In this document: one piece after another, positions 44,743-55,989 of the stretch
Layout of the letters: the number at the start of each line of letters is the position of its first letter
Numbering within the stretch: the first letter of the stretch is position 1
NCBI GenBank assembly: GCA_030549495.1
Contig: JAUIRK010001002.1
Location: 1 to 64,000, forward strand
DNA: 64,000 bases
Direction: 5' to 3'
Origin: Nectonema munidae
Lineage: Eukaryota > Nematomorpha > Nectonematoida > Nectonematidae
The notes under the pieces: model-generated
What the model was told of the DNA's origin: nothing
Seen by the model: only the letters and a program-made list of their open reading frames with translations
Database searches by the model: none
Made by a program: the position numbers and the translations under genes

Positions 44743-44972
44743 TCGGCGTAAAGGGTTGTTAAGTATTTGACCTGATTCTTGATTCCTTGAAATTAAGCCT
44801 TGTAAATTGACGTACGATTAAAATTGGACGCAAACTGCCTTACTAGATACGACATATATCAGGGGCGCACATCCTCAAAATTATTGGGGGGCGAAATTTT
44901 TTTGTTGCAATTTTCAAAATTAGTGGTCTGGAAATACCACGGGAGACCAAATATTTAAGCAATCCTTTAAAA

Positions 44973-46001
44973 GGTCCTCAGACATTTCGCCCCATTCTTT
45001 TTATAAGACAATTCGCCCCATTATTTTCATAAGACAGTTCGTCCCATGGACAATTCGCCCCATTATTTTCATAGGACAATTCGCCCCATTATTTTCATTA
45101 GACCGTTCGTCCCATGGACAATTCGCCCCATAATTTTCATAAGACATTTTGTCTCATGGACAATTCGCCCCATTATTTTCATAAGACATTTTGTCTCATG
45201 GAGAATTCGCCTAACTATTTTCATAAAATAATTTGCCCCATTATTTTCATAAAATAATTCGCCTCATAATTTTCATAAGACGATTTGCCTCATGCTCAAT
45301 TTGCCCCGTTATTTTTATAAGAGAATGCGCTCTATTATTTTTATAAAACTTCCAGTCCTATTTTTATAAGACAATTCTTTCCATTAAAAATTTGCTCTAT
45401 TTTTATAATACAATTCTTGCCATAGAAAATTTACTCTATTTATGCAGATCAATTAGCACTATTGTTTTATAAAACCGTTTTTTCAATTTTTTTTGACTCT
45501 TTTACGCTTTTTTCATAAGACTATTTTTCGTAAAACGGTTTGGCATATGAACGTTTTGCCTAATATCACAACTCATCTCAATAAAAATAGCTATATTTTA
45601 ATTTTATTTAGTTTTTTGAAGAATTGTTTTTTGAAAGGCAGTTATTTTATAAATGAAACAAATATTTAAAATTTTTAAACAAAATAAAAATTAATATCTT
45701 GTAATTGTAATATCATTGTAATTATCTTTTTCTTCAATTTCATCATCAATAATTTAAAATTATTTAAAAGTGATAAAAAAAATTAAGAGATAAAATAATA
45801 AATTTGAAATAATTTAATAGAGATAAAATAAACAAGAATATAAAAATTTTTAATAATTTTACACATATAATAAACAAGGATGGATGAAACAAATAGCCTA
45901 TGAGACAATTTGTCCATGGGGCGAATTGTCTATGGGGCGAATCATCTATGGGCGAATTGTCTATGGGGTGAATTGTCTATGGGGCAAAATGTCTGTCGAC
46001 C
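44973..46001. mobile_element. M foldback element, copy M1 in B (complete)
   Basis: The left end GGTCCTCAGACATTTCGCCC and the inverted right end GGTCGACAGACATTTTGCCC match at 17 of 20 positions. The exact 8-bp duplication CTTTAAAA (44965-44972, 46002-46009) flanks it. The left arm has the 42-bp array; the right arm has four GGGCGAATTGTCTAT words. The 8-bp duplication and G-start suggest a Mutator-like origin, but there is no transposase to confirm this. Confidence 0.88.
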
Positions 46002-46639
46002 CTTTAAAATAGAGTGTATTCAGCGCATATCTAAAGTCCTAAATTTATAAGACAACTTTATATTTTTTTTACAAAATTTGTGAATTAAATACTATACTTC
46101 CAGCGAAAATATTTTAATTAAGTTTGCAGAATATACACTAGTTTAAAAAAATCCAAAATTGTTAGGGGGTGGAATAGGCTTTTAATTTGAAAAATGAAGT
46201 GTCTACCAGGCACATAACAGGAATTGATGAAAGGATATTTGATTCATAGAGAAAACAAATAACTGAAGGTTAGATAGTTTTATGAGTGAATGTAGTCTAA
46301 AGGCAAAGAGTCTACTAGACACCCTGCGATGTTTATATGAAAAAATGTGATTGATTCAGGGGCAAGAGTATAAAATGAAATTATAATTGTGCAAACAAAA
46401 AATTAAGATCGTATTATTTCATTTTACTCAGCATCATTCAAAAATAGTTTAAAAGCTAAATTGATACAAGCCACAAAAAGTAAAATAACTTTTAACATTT
46501 TGCAATGATTTCCCTTTTATAATAAATTTTAAAGGAAAAAAGTTTATCAGAAAAAGTTATAGAGCTTCAACAAAAACTAAAAAATTTTAGGGCATAACTT
46601 AAGTTTTTTGAAAACTAATTTGACGTACCCCCCTACAGC

Positions 46640-46790
46640 ATACTCTGTGGGTGGTATGGCAGGTTGGTTGAGATGATGGACTCAGCACGGAAGCCTCTGG
46701 ATTCGATTCCTCATCGATACGAATTTGTTCATAGTTTGGCATAAGCGGTACATCAGTCCCTTGTCAACAAAAATACACCCGCTGCACCTT
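46640..46790 (+). mobile_element. tRNA-derived SINE-like segment in copy B
   Basis: Box A-like GGTTGGTTGAGATGATGG and box B GGATTCGATTCC at the same internal position as in copies A and C. Confidence 0.6.
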
Positions 46791-46966
46791 AACTTTTACT
46801 CAAAATTGAAAAATTTGCTACATAATAAACATAAGAGAGAAAGGAAAGAAAATAAACTAATAAAGCAATTTTCACTATTTTAAAATGGGACCGTCTGTTC
46901 TCAGAATAATTTCAAAATAATAGGAGGTATAAAGATTTAGAGTTTATTTGATATTTTCAAATTTAT

Positions 46967-47044
46967 AACGGGGCGAATTGTCCATGAAACAAAATGTCTT
47001 AATGGGACGAACTGTCTTATGAAAATAATGGGGCGAAATATCCG
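46967..47044. mobile_element. M2 remnant in copy B
   Basis: Ends in GGGGCGAAATATCCGAGGACC, the left M end in reverse. The following AAACTAAC matches the AATCTAAC that precedes M2 in copy A. Most of the element is deleted. Confidence 0.75.
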
Positions 47045-48010
47045 AGGACCAAACTAACATAAATCAAAGTATACGAGAAAAGAAAACCATTGCGTCTTTT
47101 TGAATATTTGTCTACAAATAAAATTCTGACAGCTGTCATAAATAATAGATCAAGTACATTTTTAACAACTGAAACGTTTTGTTTCGATATTATATTTTTA
47201 CTATAATAATTAACAAATTTTCTTTAAAAAAGGTATTTGATTATGTAAAGTGTTACTTATAAAATTTAACAATCGAACATTATAAAAGATATCTCTGCTC
47301 AAATATTAAGAAAATAGAGTATTCTGGCTTTTAACCCGAATAGCTAGTCAAAATAAATAATAATAAATAAATAAATAATAAATTTAAAAACAAAAAACGT
47401 GAGCAACATTTTGTATACTTTCTTGATCCTTTCATTGGGGAAATTTTCAAAAACTGATATCGCATAAGTTGCATGGGTCACCACCATGCGGTACATAGGA
47501 GTGTGGGCACGGCCCCTCATGCCCCAGCCTAGCTACGTCACTGGAGAGAAGAGAACTGAATGAGATAGGAAGGCTTAAAAAGAGAAGAGGGCTTGAATGA
47601 AAGAAGAGCTTGAATGAGGTTGAGTGAATGATTGAGTTTTAGCAGAGAAAGCGGAAGAGAAAAACAGGAGGGAGAAAGAGAAATAGAATCACTGTGACAG
47701 ATGAAAAAATCTAGTGGATCATCAACATGTGTTTGCTCAAAAATATTACAAAGAGGAGAGACACTGTGATAAACATTGCTGACTTATTGTGTGCATATTG
47801 AAGCAATGGATTATTATTATATAGCTCTCACGCATCGTCTAAAATATGTTCGATAGGAATTTCAGAGCAGCTTGGCATGTGATGTTTGATTGATTCGAAA
47901 GTCTCCATTCTTCATACATAGATATCATGATCATCATACATGTTTTATAAACAAGCAGCAACTCTTACTTATAGAAAATTCCCCCCCGGATGTGCGCCCC
48001 TGACATATAT

Positions 48011-48880
48011 ATTGGCTGAACCCCCACCCCTCCCCCTCTCCTTGCCAATAGAATATAGATCATCAAAAATAAAATCAGAATTTACTACTCCAAAATACTT
48101 TTCTACATACAAATTTATTTTTAACTAATTTCTGATAAAATTATTTATCCTTGTTTCCATAGTATAAAATCAAAAAAATTTTGAATTTTAATACCGGTCA
48201 TGAGTAACCCGTTATGATTTAAAGGATTAACAGTGGCAATAGTTAAAGCAGGTTTGACTGTATATATAAATATATATTCAAAAATCTCAAGAGGTTAGAC
48301 ACGGGAGAAAAGATATCATAATTTTTGTCACACATTAAATACTGATATATTATACCAATTTTTTAGGCCTAAAATTAAAGAAGTTTTAGTAATTATAATT
48401 CTGATATACAGAATACAAAAAGGTTTTATTAGATATATAAAAGCAAACGCAAAATTAAAAATTTTAGATTTTAATTTCTAAGACAAAGGAAGCCATTAAA
48501 AAACATATACACTATCTTACTTTGCAATTTAAAAATTAAAAAATTAATATTTTCTCATTTCTTCGACAAAATTTAAATTTCATTAAAAATACAAATACTT
48601 TTACCATCAAAACCAGAAATACAAATACTTTATTAATTTGATAATTCAAATGATTGTAAAGTAATTGATACAATTACAAATACTTTTTTCATATATACTT
48701 ATAATAGTAAATGTTGTAAAGCAGCTTATGCAAATAAGGTGTTTTCACAATTTTCCATCAGCAACAGTGCAAAATTGTTTACCTCTTCCAAAGTACATGC
48801 AAATTATAAAAGAATTTGCATGAAGTCCTATCAAGTCAGTGGAAATAATTTCTTACAAAGATTCATTCATTTGATTAGGG
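48011..48880. other. AT-rich spacer, no gene seen
   Basis: No domain-bearing frame and no repeat ends recognised. Confidence 0.35.
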
Positions 48881-48881
48881 T

Positions 48882-49690
48882 TGTTACTGGAAAATTTTCA
48901 TAGTATATTTCCAGTGATACTAGTGTGTTTGTCAGAATAGACACACTTCTTCTTTGGCTTTCAATAAAGTGTACCTTCTTTTATTTAACTCTTTTTCTGT
49001 TTAAAACATAAAAAAGACTTTCCGGCGCAGTCAGCAGGTCTTGCTCAAAACATCATTGATGTCATCGGATTGGGCAAGTATCTTGCACAATTGCGGAAAC
49101 CAAGGATCTACTCAAGCTAATGTAGCAGCAAAGACAGCAGATGGATCAGTAAAGACAGCTTATGGAGAAGCTGATTGAGAACATGGCTGGAAAACCTATG
49201 ATAGGTTCCTATACTTCGATCACTACAAGTTCGAAGTTCACGCCGTTCGACCCTACTACTGAACTTTAGTCAGATTACTATTCCTGATTCTGCACCTGTC
49301 TAGGAGCTAGTTCAATTCCTGATAATCGAAAAACTCACTTTCCTGACTAACAAGTCAGCTATCGTCAACAAGCTTGTGTCCAATCTTGCTACCCAGCAGT
49401 CTCCTTCCAAAGACATCAATGATCTATCCCTGGACGAGATTGTAAAATTCATGAAAGACCAATATGATCCAAAGCGATTCATTATCCGTGAACGTTGCCG
49501 TTACTGGGACACAAGCCTAGTGAAACAGTCCAAGAACTGGCAGATCGGATACGTCAAGACGCTGCCATCTGTGACTTTTCTTCAAACAAGGATCCCCAAG
49601 ATGAAGCTCTACGTGCACGATTTATCTGCTCCGTCAACAACGAAGCTATCCTGATTCCCAACCATGGTCTGAACTATATAGATAAATAAA
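48882..49690 (+). mobile_element. Ty3/Gypsy LTR-retrotransposon fossil (5' LTR-like and gag piece)
   Basis: A segment starting TGTTACTGG near 48882 with AATAAA near 48963 looks like a short LTR. It is followed by GGCGCAGTCAGCAGG near 49024, the position and wording of a tRNA primer-binding site. The region 49376-49690 is similar to Ty3/Gypsy gag. The copy is broken, with several breaks, and lacks pol, so it is an old inactive remnant. Confidence 0.7.
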
Positions 49691-50698
49691 TATTTTACTG
49701 TTCGCCGAACTCACAAAATTCCGTGAGACGGTTCTAACAAAACGGCTGAATCCCACTACTGGATATGATACGTTTAAAAATACTAATAAAAGGAGTGGAT
49801 TAAGGGGAAGATTTTATAAATTCCTATATTCATTTGAAATTTTATTCCTTAAGGACCAGTATAATCTGACGAGAACTATTTAGAAACTCAACACCATTAT
49901 AATGGCAGTACATCACATAAATAACATCTAAGGATTAATACAACACACTATCTCTCTATCCTTCATTTATACTGTCATTTTTGTAAGATATTTTTTATAC
50001 ATACATATTTCGAACCTTGACAATGGCCTTAAGGTCGAAAATTTGAATAAAAATTTGAATACCTGAAATGTTAAGCACGCTATATTTTCCTTATTATCTT
50101 GATTAAATTTACTTGATATATATCACATCTGTTCTTTCACGATGTATAGAATGAACTAAGGTAAAAACTGGGGTTTGAATTATCGAACATGTCATAAAAA
50201 TTTAATGAAACCTTATGCTTATATACCTGACCTAAAAGTGCCCCTTGGGAGAAACTATCATCCTTTATAGCTACGCCACTCTTTTAATCAGGTGAAATTA
50301 TTACATTAAATGACTTTAATTAAGCAAAATATTACATTTGATTTCATGATTTTCTAAATTTTTACTGTTATATTCCAGTAGAGACAAGATACAATACTAA
50401 TTTATTCCCATCTCATCCGACAGAATTTGAATATTTTGTACAATATTAGTTCGATGAATGATTATATACCAACATATAGTGTTAGACTTTTTACCCAAAT
50501 ACACCCAAATATACCCAAACAGATCAAAATAAATTTAAATATACACAGAATAAGTAAAATATACATAGAAGAATTATTCTCAGCATAAAATTAAAATAAA
50601 TTATTAATTTGAAATTGAATTATAAAAAATTTAAAAATAACTTGATTATTAATTTGGTTTGAAAAAGAAAATTGACGAATGTTACGATTTCAATATAC
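49691..50698. other. Spacer with a stem-loop
   Basis: No gene seen. A stem-loop at 50008-50040 pairs TTTCGAACCTT with AAGGTCGAAA, and AATAAA follows at about 50047. CCTTTATAGCTACGCCACTC near 50262-50281 resembles a hAT terminal repeat without a partner. Confidence 0.45.
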
Positions 50699-50822
50699 TA
50701 GAAGAAAAAAATTATAATTCTGAGGGACACTTTATTTGGAAAAATAAACTTAACGTTTTCGGTAAAACTGCCTTTTTCAAAGTTGAACTTTCAACTTTCA
50801 GAATTATAATTTTTTTCTTCTA
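50699..50822. repeat. Perfect 25-bp inverted repeat (hairpin)
   Basis: Arms 50699-50723 and 50798-50822 are exact reverse complements, with TAGAAGAAAAAAATTATAAT at the outer side. The 74-bp loop itself contains AAAGTTGA-ACTT-TCAACTTT. No TSD was identified. Confidence 0.9.
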
Positions 50823-50901
50823 TTTATTTGGTTGGTTGAATATCATACCACTTTCTACTGTAAGGCTATTTGCTCGCAATATGCCTGAGATGGTTTTTTT
50901 C

Positions 50902-50949
50902 CCTCTATTTTTTTCTTTGCATTCATTTCGCTCTAATTTTTTTAAATTT
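50902..50949 (+). repeat. Left arm of a 48-bp inverted repeat
   Basis: Matches 55366-55413 in reverse at 47 of 48 positions (CCTCTATTTTTTTCTTT, then ATTCATTTCGCTCTAA). The two arms enclose the Mutator-like relic. Confidence 0.85.
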
Positions 50950-52980
50950 GGATGGAAAAAGTTGGGAGTTTTAAGTTCTTAAAAAATTTCCTTTTCAAGG
51001 TAGAACTTTTTGAAAATTTTAGTTTATTTATTACCAACTATAACAGTAATTTCTGTTTATTCTTAGGTTTATTTATTTTTCGTATAAATTCTTAATTATG
51101 AGCTGTTTCTGAAGTGAAGAATTTTCTCTATTTTTTTTGTTTTTCCTTCCATGGAGTATTATTAATCAAACCCATAAGTAAGAAATGTTTTCGAAATTCT
51201 TAGAATACTTTTTTCTAAACTCATTCCTTTGAAAGTCGAATTTTGTAATCCTTTCTTTAGATATAGCCTTTTTACCCATTTTCTTATATAAATATGTTTT
51301 TAAAATATAAAAAGTGTTATGTCTGCTCATAAAATACAAGTTTGAAAGCAGTCATTTAAAGATTAATATTTTATTTTTGTAGAAAAATTGGTGTTTTTTA
51401 AAACTTTTTACGTTTGGAATCTCAATTTCAAATATCCCTTTTATTAAGCTATTCATAAAAACTCATTTATTATCTATATTTACATTTAAATGCATAGCTC
51501 AAAATGTACTTTCAAATGCCAAAGTTAATCTATATAAATACTTTTCTTCCAAATATCCATTAATTTTTTTTTTACAATCTCTTTAAATATAAGCAATTTC
51601 TTTTCTAATGATAATTTTTTAGTAGAAAAGTTTGAACTTGGCGTGTTTTTAAAGCATACTATATTTGAGTATATAAAAATACTACTATGAAGGTAACTGA
51701 CAATAATTAGCTTTCTGTCTATTTTTATCTTTTATAGACCTATAGTATTCATATAATTTTTTCTACTATTACGGGGAAATTTAAACTGCATAAAATGAAA
51801 ATCTTTTGAATTGCGTTACAGTATTTCTAAAGATATTTTCAGTAATGGTTGTTACATTTAACTTCTCTGTTTTTCGTACCCATCCAGGTGTGCGGTAGCA
51901 AAGCTCGTCTAAAAGTTTATTCTACCCCCTCCCCCCTTAAATGCTTCCCTTTTCTTTTTTGCGAAGATATAACGATTACAAGAATGATGATAAATGTCGA
52001 TTTATTTATCAATTTTCTTCTTTCATATAGAAAAATGTCTTTAATGAATTTTTTCCAAGTTATTATTTATTTTTATAATATAGGTGAGATCAATTTTAAC
52101 GGTACCTTTTCTGAATTAAGCTGCGTTGAAGTGTTTTTTTTTGAAATATCGTGGGTGGCATTCCTGATTTCAAAACGTCAAGATAGAAAGATTCCAAAAT
52201 GGGTATGTGTCTTAATATTTTCAGTATTTAAATTTCTTTTTTATGCTACATATATTTGTATATTTTCTTTAATTTTAGGGAGATTTGAATATACTTCAAG
52301 TATGCTAGAAATTGAAGAATGGAGTCGAAATAATGGATGAATGAGGTCTTTGAAAATAAATCTCTCTTCATGGTCTTGAGTATAAAAATATAATCTCATC
52401 CCTAACATCAGATTCTTTTGTTTTATTTCTGTCTATTATTGTTTGGACTGTCAAGATGTTACCTTTTTTATCAAATAAAGTCTTATCTTCTTAATTTTAT
52501 TATATTAAATTAAATACCTATATTACGAAACAAATTTTCCCAACATATGTCTTCTTCTGGCAACTCATCGTATAAATTATAAATTATTTTTCCTTAGATA
52601 TTATAGGATAAAACTAATATACTTATTTTATACGAAAAAAATATAATATTGTAAAAAGTTTGACATAATTAGGATGATCTCGAATATTATTTTCATCTCA
52701 CTCGTATGTGAACATAACTATATGTTATTCGATCTCAAAATGGTTTTTATAGATATGCTTTAATTTAGATTTATTTCGATATGGATAAATTCGTATAAAC
52801 TGTAAAATGTTTGTAACATCAGATATATGTAAAAAATTTATTGATGATAAATTCGATAATATTCTTTCACCTATATTGTATCTTTCACTGATTTCATCGA
52901 ATTTGTAGCTCTTCCAATATTCAAATTCTAAAAAATAAAAAGAAATTATTTTATAGTATTATGCCAATTCAATTTACCTC
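50950..52980. other. AT-rich stretch without a recognised gene
   Basis: A 163-codon frame at 51849-52340 (plus) is hydrophobic and aromatic-rich, as expected from T-rich DNA, and matches nothing I know. I treat it as non-coding. Confidence 0.4.
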
Positions 52981-52989
52981 TAATTTCTT

Positions 52990-54480
52990 TGATCCATTTT
53001 TTTGATAAACTTTCTTCTACCAGGTTTTAGAGCTACTTTTTAAGGTTAGTTTACCATCGTTGGACGATGTGAATACCCTTTCATATTGTAACTTGGTGTC
53101 GTCTATAAATTCATTATACTTTCTTTGTTTTTGTTCATTTGTAAAAACTTTCCAACTAGCGTGGCTTATTTTATATTTCAAACCACGATTTATTAATTCA
53201 TAATCACCTGATCCGTATAAAGCTTCGTCAATTTGATTTTCTTGGAAACAAACTTGGTCATACAAAATATTTGTGAATTCGATCAAATTTTTAGGCTTCC
53301 AATTTATCGATGATTTGAGTATATGGTTCATGGGCTCGCAAATATTATTTTTCCAGTTTTTGGATAAAATAGTTTTCTTTAACTTCGGTTTAACCACATA
53401 TGCTTTAATTATTGGTACATATCTTCTTTGTAATAAATCTCCTACCAACTCTTCACAATTATTCAAAAGTATCTCAGCTTTGTTGTCGAATTCTTGTAAA
53501 GAGGAACAAGAAGTTAGTCCTGAAATACCGAATAATTTTTGAATCAATTCGTTTATTTTCTTTTATTCTAACGTTCTTTCTCAAGTTTCTTCTTATATCA
53601 TCTTCGATATGCCTTACGCATAACAATAGATTCGCTTCTGGAAAAAAATGTTCAATTGCTTTCTTGATCTGTTCCTATGAAAAGTTCAGCTTGATTTTTT
53701 ATGTGAGATGCTTTGTTGTATATGATAAAAGACAAATGGGAAAAAAAAGTTGAAAAGGTTAAAAAGCTTGAATCAAAATGAAGAAAAACTGGACCCATCA
53801 TAATAGTAATGGCTTTTGTGGATATTCTTTTGAATTTTATCATCTTGATATACGGTACATGTTACGTAGCAAGGTCCTAGGTTGTATGTTTTATCTATCC
53901 CCAATACGCTTGAAGAAGACTCGATATTATATACACAGTTCACAAGATGTTTTAACTGTGAATCAGTGTAACATATTATTGTAGGGTTTTTATCAGAATT
54001 ATGTATAATTTGTTTGACGTATGGATTACCCATAGTTATTGAACTCAACAAATATTGGATGTCATCAGCAATTGTGGAATTTTTGGGAAGAAAACTGTTT
54101 GATTTTTTAATATTTTGCTTTAAATTGTATATCATTTTCGTGTTTCTAGGATGAAATAGAGTTTCTTTTCTGGTTTCTAAATAAATTTTCTTCACACTAT
54201 AATTATCTTTTAACTTATCTCCAATAAATTTTTTTATCTCCTTTGGTTTTCTAATATACTCTCTTAAGCACTTTGTATTTCCGTGGAGAGATGCATCTTT
54301 TGGGTATATTCCAAGATACTCATATAGATATTTATCCTTTATGCTTTTTTCCTGCACTGGAAATTGCAAAATCCAAGTTATTCTTCTCCTGTAATCTTTT
54401 CTTTTAAGCGAACAATAATAACGGTTAAGAATAATTAAATCTGAAACTTCACTTAGAAAATTATTAGAATTCAAGATTAG
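52990..54480 (-). mobile_element. Mutator-like (MULE) transposase relic
   Basis: Minus-strand blocks: an amino region with TWILQFPVQEKS (about 54345-54385), LFHPRNTKMIYNL (about 54120-54160), SSVLGIDKTYNLGPCYVTCT (about 53860-53920, the first catalytic Asp of MULE cores), then MMGPVFLHFDSSFLTFSTFF (about 53735-53805) and FIGTDQES, and a carboxyl region with KNWKNNICEPMNHILK (about 53310-53360). The frame shifts near 53780 and 53560. The GIDKTYNLG...GPVFLH pairing is typical of MULE-type proteins in cnidarians and arthropods. Confidence 0.78.
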
Positions 54481-54615
54481 ATCAAATATTTTTGGAAATT
54501 GATAAATATGAAATCAATTTATTTAAAAGTTTTGGACTGTTATGTAATTCCTTTTTTGATAGATCATGAGATGATTTTTTGAGTTGTGAACTATCACCTT
54601 AAATTTATATATACA

Positions 54616-54660
54616 TAAATTATAACCAGGGGCATAGCCAGTAGGGGGAGAGGAGGCAAA
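54616..54660 (+). repeat. Solo hAT-like terminus
   Basis: CAGGGGCATAGCCAGTAGGG at 54628 onward resembles CAGGGGCGTAGCCAG-type hAT ends. No partner end or duplication was found. Confidence 0.35.
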
Positions 54661-55365
54661 GCTAATTTTACTGCCCCAACTTCCTTTTTTGGATTTAGGG
54701 TAGATTTTTTTTATAAGAATGAGCACTGTATGTAGAAATTTAGCCTGGCAAAAATGTGTGTAGAGGTTGTCAGAGGCAAACAATTTTATTAACACAATAT
54801 GTATATCTGATAAAAATTGGATCTACTGTAAATTTAACAAGTTTATGTAAAATATTTTAATATAATCTAAGAGCGAGCCGATATATTAATTAAACTAGGT
54901 TACTAGTATCATAAATTCATACGGCTAAATCAGTTTTACCCTAGTTATGTTTATTTCGGGTCGCAAAAGTAAAATTATTTTGATATCTTAGAATAAATTA
55001 ATAGGAACCCATGTGCGAAATAGAAAGATAGTGCAAGTTCTATATAAAACAAAACTATAAATTTATTTAGTCAAGTTCGGTTGTGTAGGAAAATAAAAAT
55101 ACAATTACATAAAAAATAATTGTAACATTTTTAATGAAACAATATAGGGTGTACTTTTTTATGTTTGTTACAGATTTATTTATTCATTCAATTATTTATA
55201 AATCACAAACATACACAAGTATGATATGGCAAAAATTTTTTATAAAATAATAAATTGTGTTAATATAAACAGGAATTAATTGTTGTAGTAGTCATGAAAA
55301 ATAAATTGGTTTATCATAAAAAAGATATTTTGAAAAATTTTAACACCTTATAATATTTGGGGTTC
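54661..55365. other. AT-rich spacer, no gene seen
   Basis: No domain or repeat boundary recognised. Confidence 0.3.
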
Positions 55366-55413
55366 AAATTTAAAAAAATTAGAGCGAAATGAATCCAAAG
55401 AAAAAAATAGAGG
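55366..55413 (-). repeat. Right arm of the 48-bp inverted repeat
   Basis: Reverse complement of 50902-50949 with one mismatch. Confidence 0.85.
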
Positions 55414-55989
55414 AAAAAAGAAAAGAAAATAAATTTAAAAAATTCATTTAACTTTCATCAAGTTCTTATCTTTATGTGTTATATAAGCATAGACCAGGGC
55501 CCACCAAAATTTTACCCTCAAACAAGTTATCGGAGCTGCACTTGAATCTAAATAGAACTTTTTTTCTGAAAAATTATTATTTCACTAAAACATTTTTTTA
55601 ATATTCAAAAATAAACTGTAAATATATATGTAAATATCTTTTCTTCTTCACGTATCATGATGGATAATAAGAATTGTAGACACTAGACACAGAGCTAAAA
55701 TAATTCAAACAAGAGATTTTGATAACGAGGTTTCAAACATGATTTCAGAGGGAACTTGATGGTTCATGAAAAATTTTCTGTTTTAAATATTGCCGAATAG
55801 TAACAGAGTGAGTGAAGGAAATCTCTAAGCATTTTCCAGCGTTGGCTGATATGCTTGCTGTATTGCTATGATTTGGATGGCTTTGATTGGTTGTTTCTGT
55901 GACGGAAATCAAATTAGTTGTTATGTTCTAAAAGAAGCAAAATAAAAGGAAAGAAAGTGTAGAAGTATTATATTAAAGAAGTAATATAT

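Larger units (their letters stand above)
42430..44762 (-). mobile_element. piggyBac relic with transposase
   Basis: The minus strand encodes an acidic amino end (about 44012-44250), then LSPFEVFCKVSGLNNFMNLL (about 43735-43797), RAFLGKNIVMGYHVLPDL, MPRERFKAIRSNLYFND (about 43525-43575), QSIDEHMLSFKGRNSMKQ (about 43370-43425), GLPNSIPDKKMKRRDSE (about 43055-43105), YNQSMNGVDILDQ (about 42840-42880) and a Cys-rich tail RQRCLLCSKRN (about 42525-42560). These are the piggyBac blocks in order. Several shifts and one extra insertion break it. The upstream end has TTAA at 44759-44762 next to CAACCCTTTACGCCGACAGG (reverse). The other end was not found. Confidence 0.88.
44870..48002. mobile_element. 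hAT-type non-autonomous element, copy B
   Basis: Ends CAGGGGCGCACATCC and GGATGTGCGCCCCTG are perfect inverts, with an exact 8-bp duplication ACATATAT (44862-44869, 48003-48010). It carries M1 (44973-46001), the tRNA-like segment (about 46640-46790), a shrunken M2 (about 46967-47044) and the CTCACGCATCGTCT block. There is no transposase. It is the cleanest copy of the family in the window. Confidence 0.95.

Noticed and set aside
50659-50982. 107-codon frame
   Set aside because: It spans the perfect hairpin and T-rich sequence. The apparent protein is a product of the inverted repeat.
51849-52340. 163-codon frame, membrane-protein-like
   Set aside because: Phe/Ile/Leu richness is expected from T-rich DNA; no family motif, and the neighbouring sequence is transposon debris.
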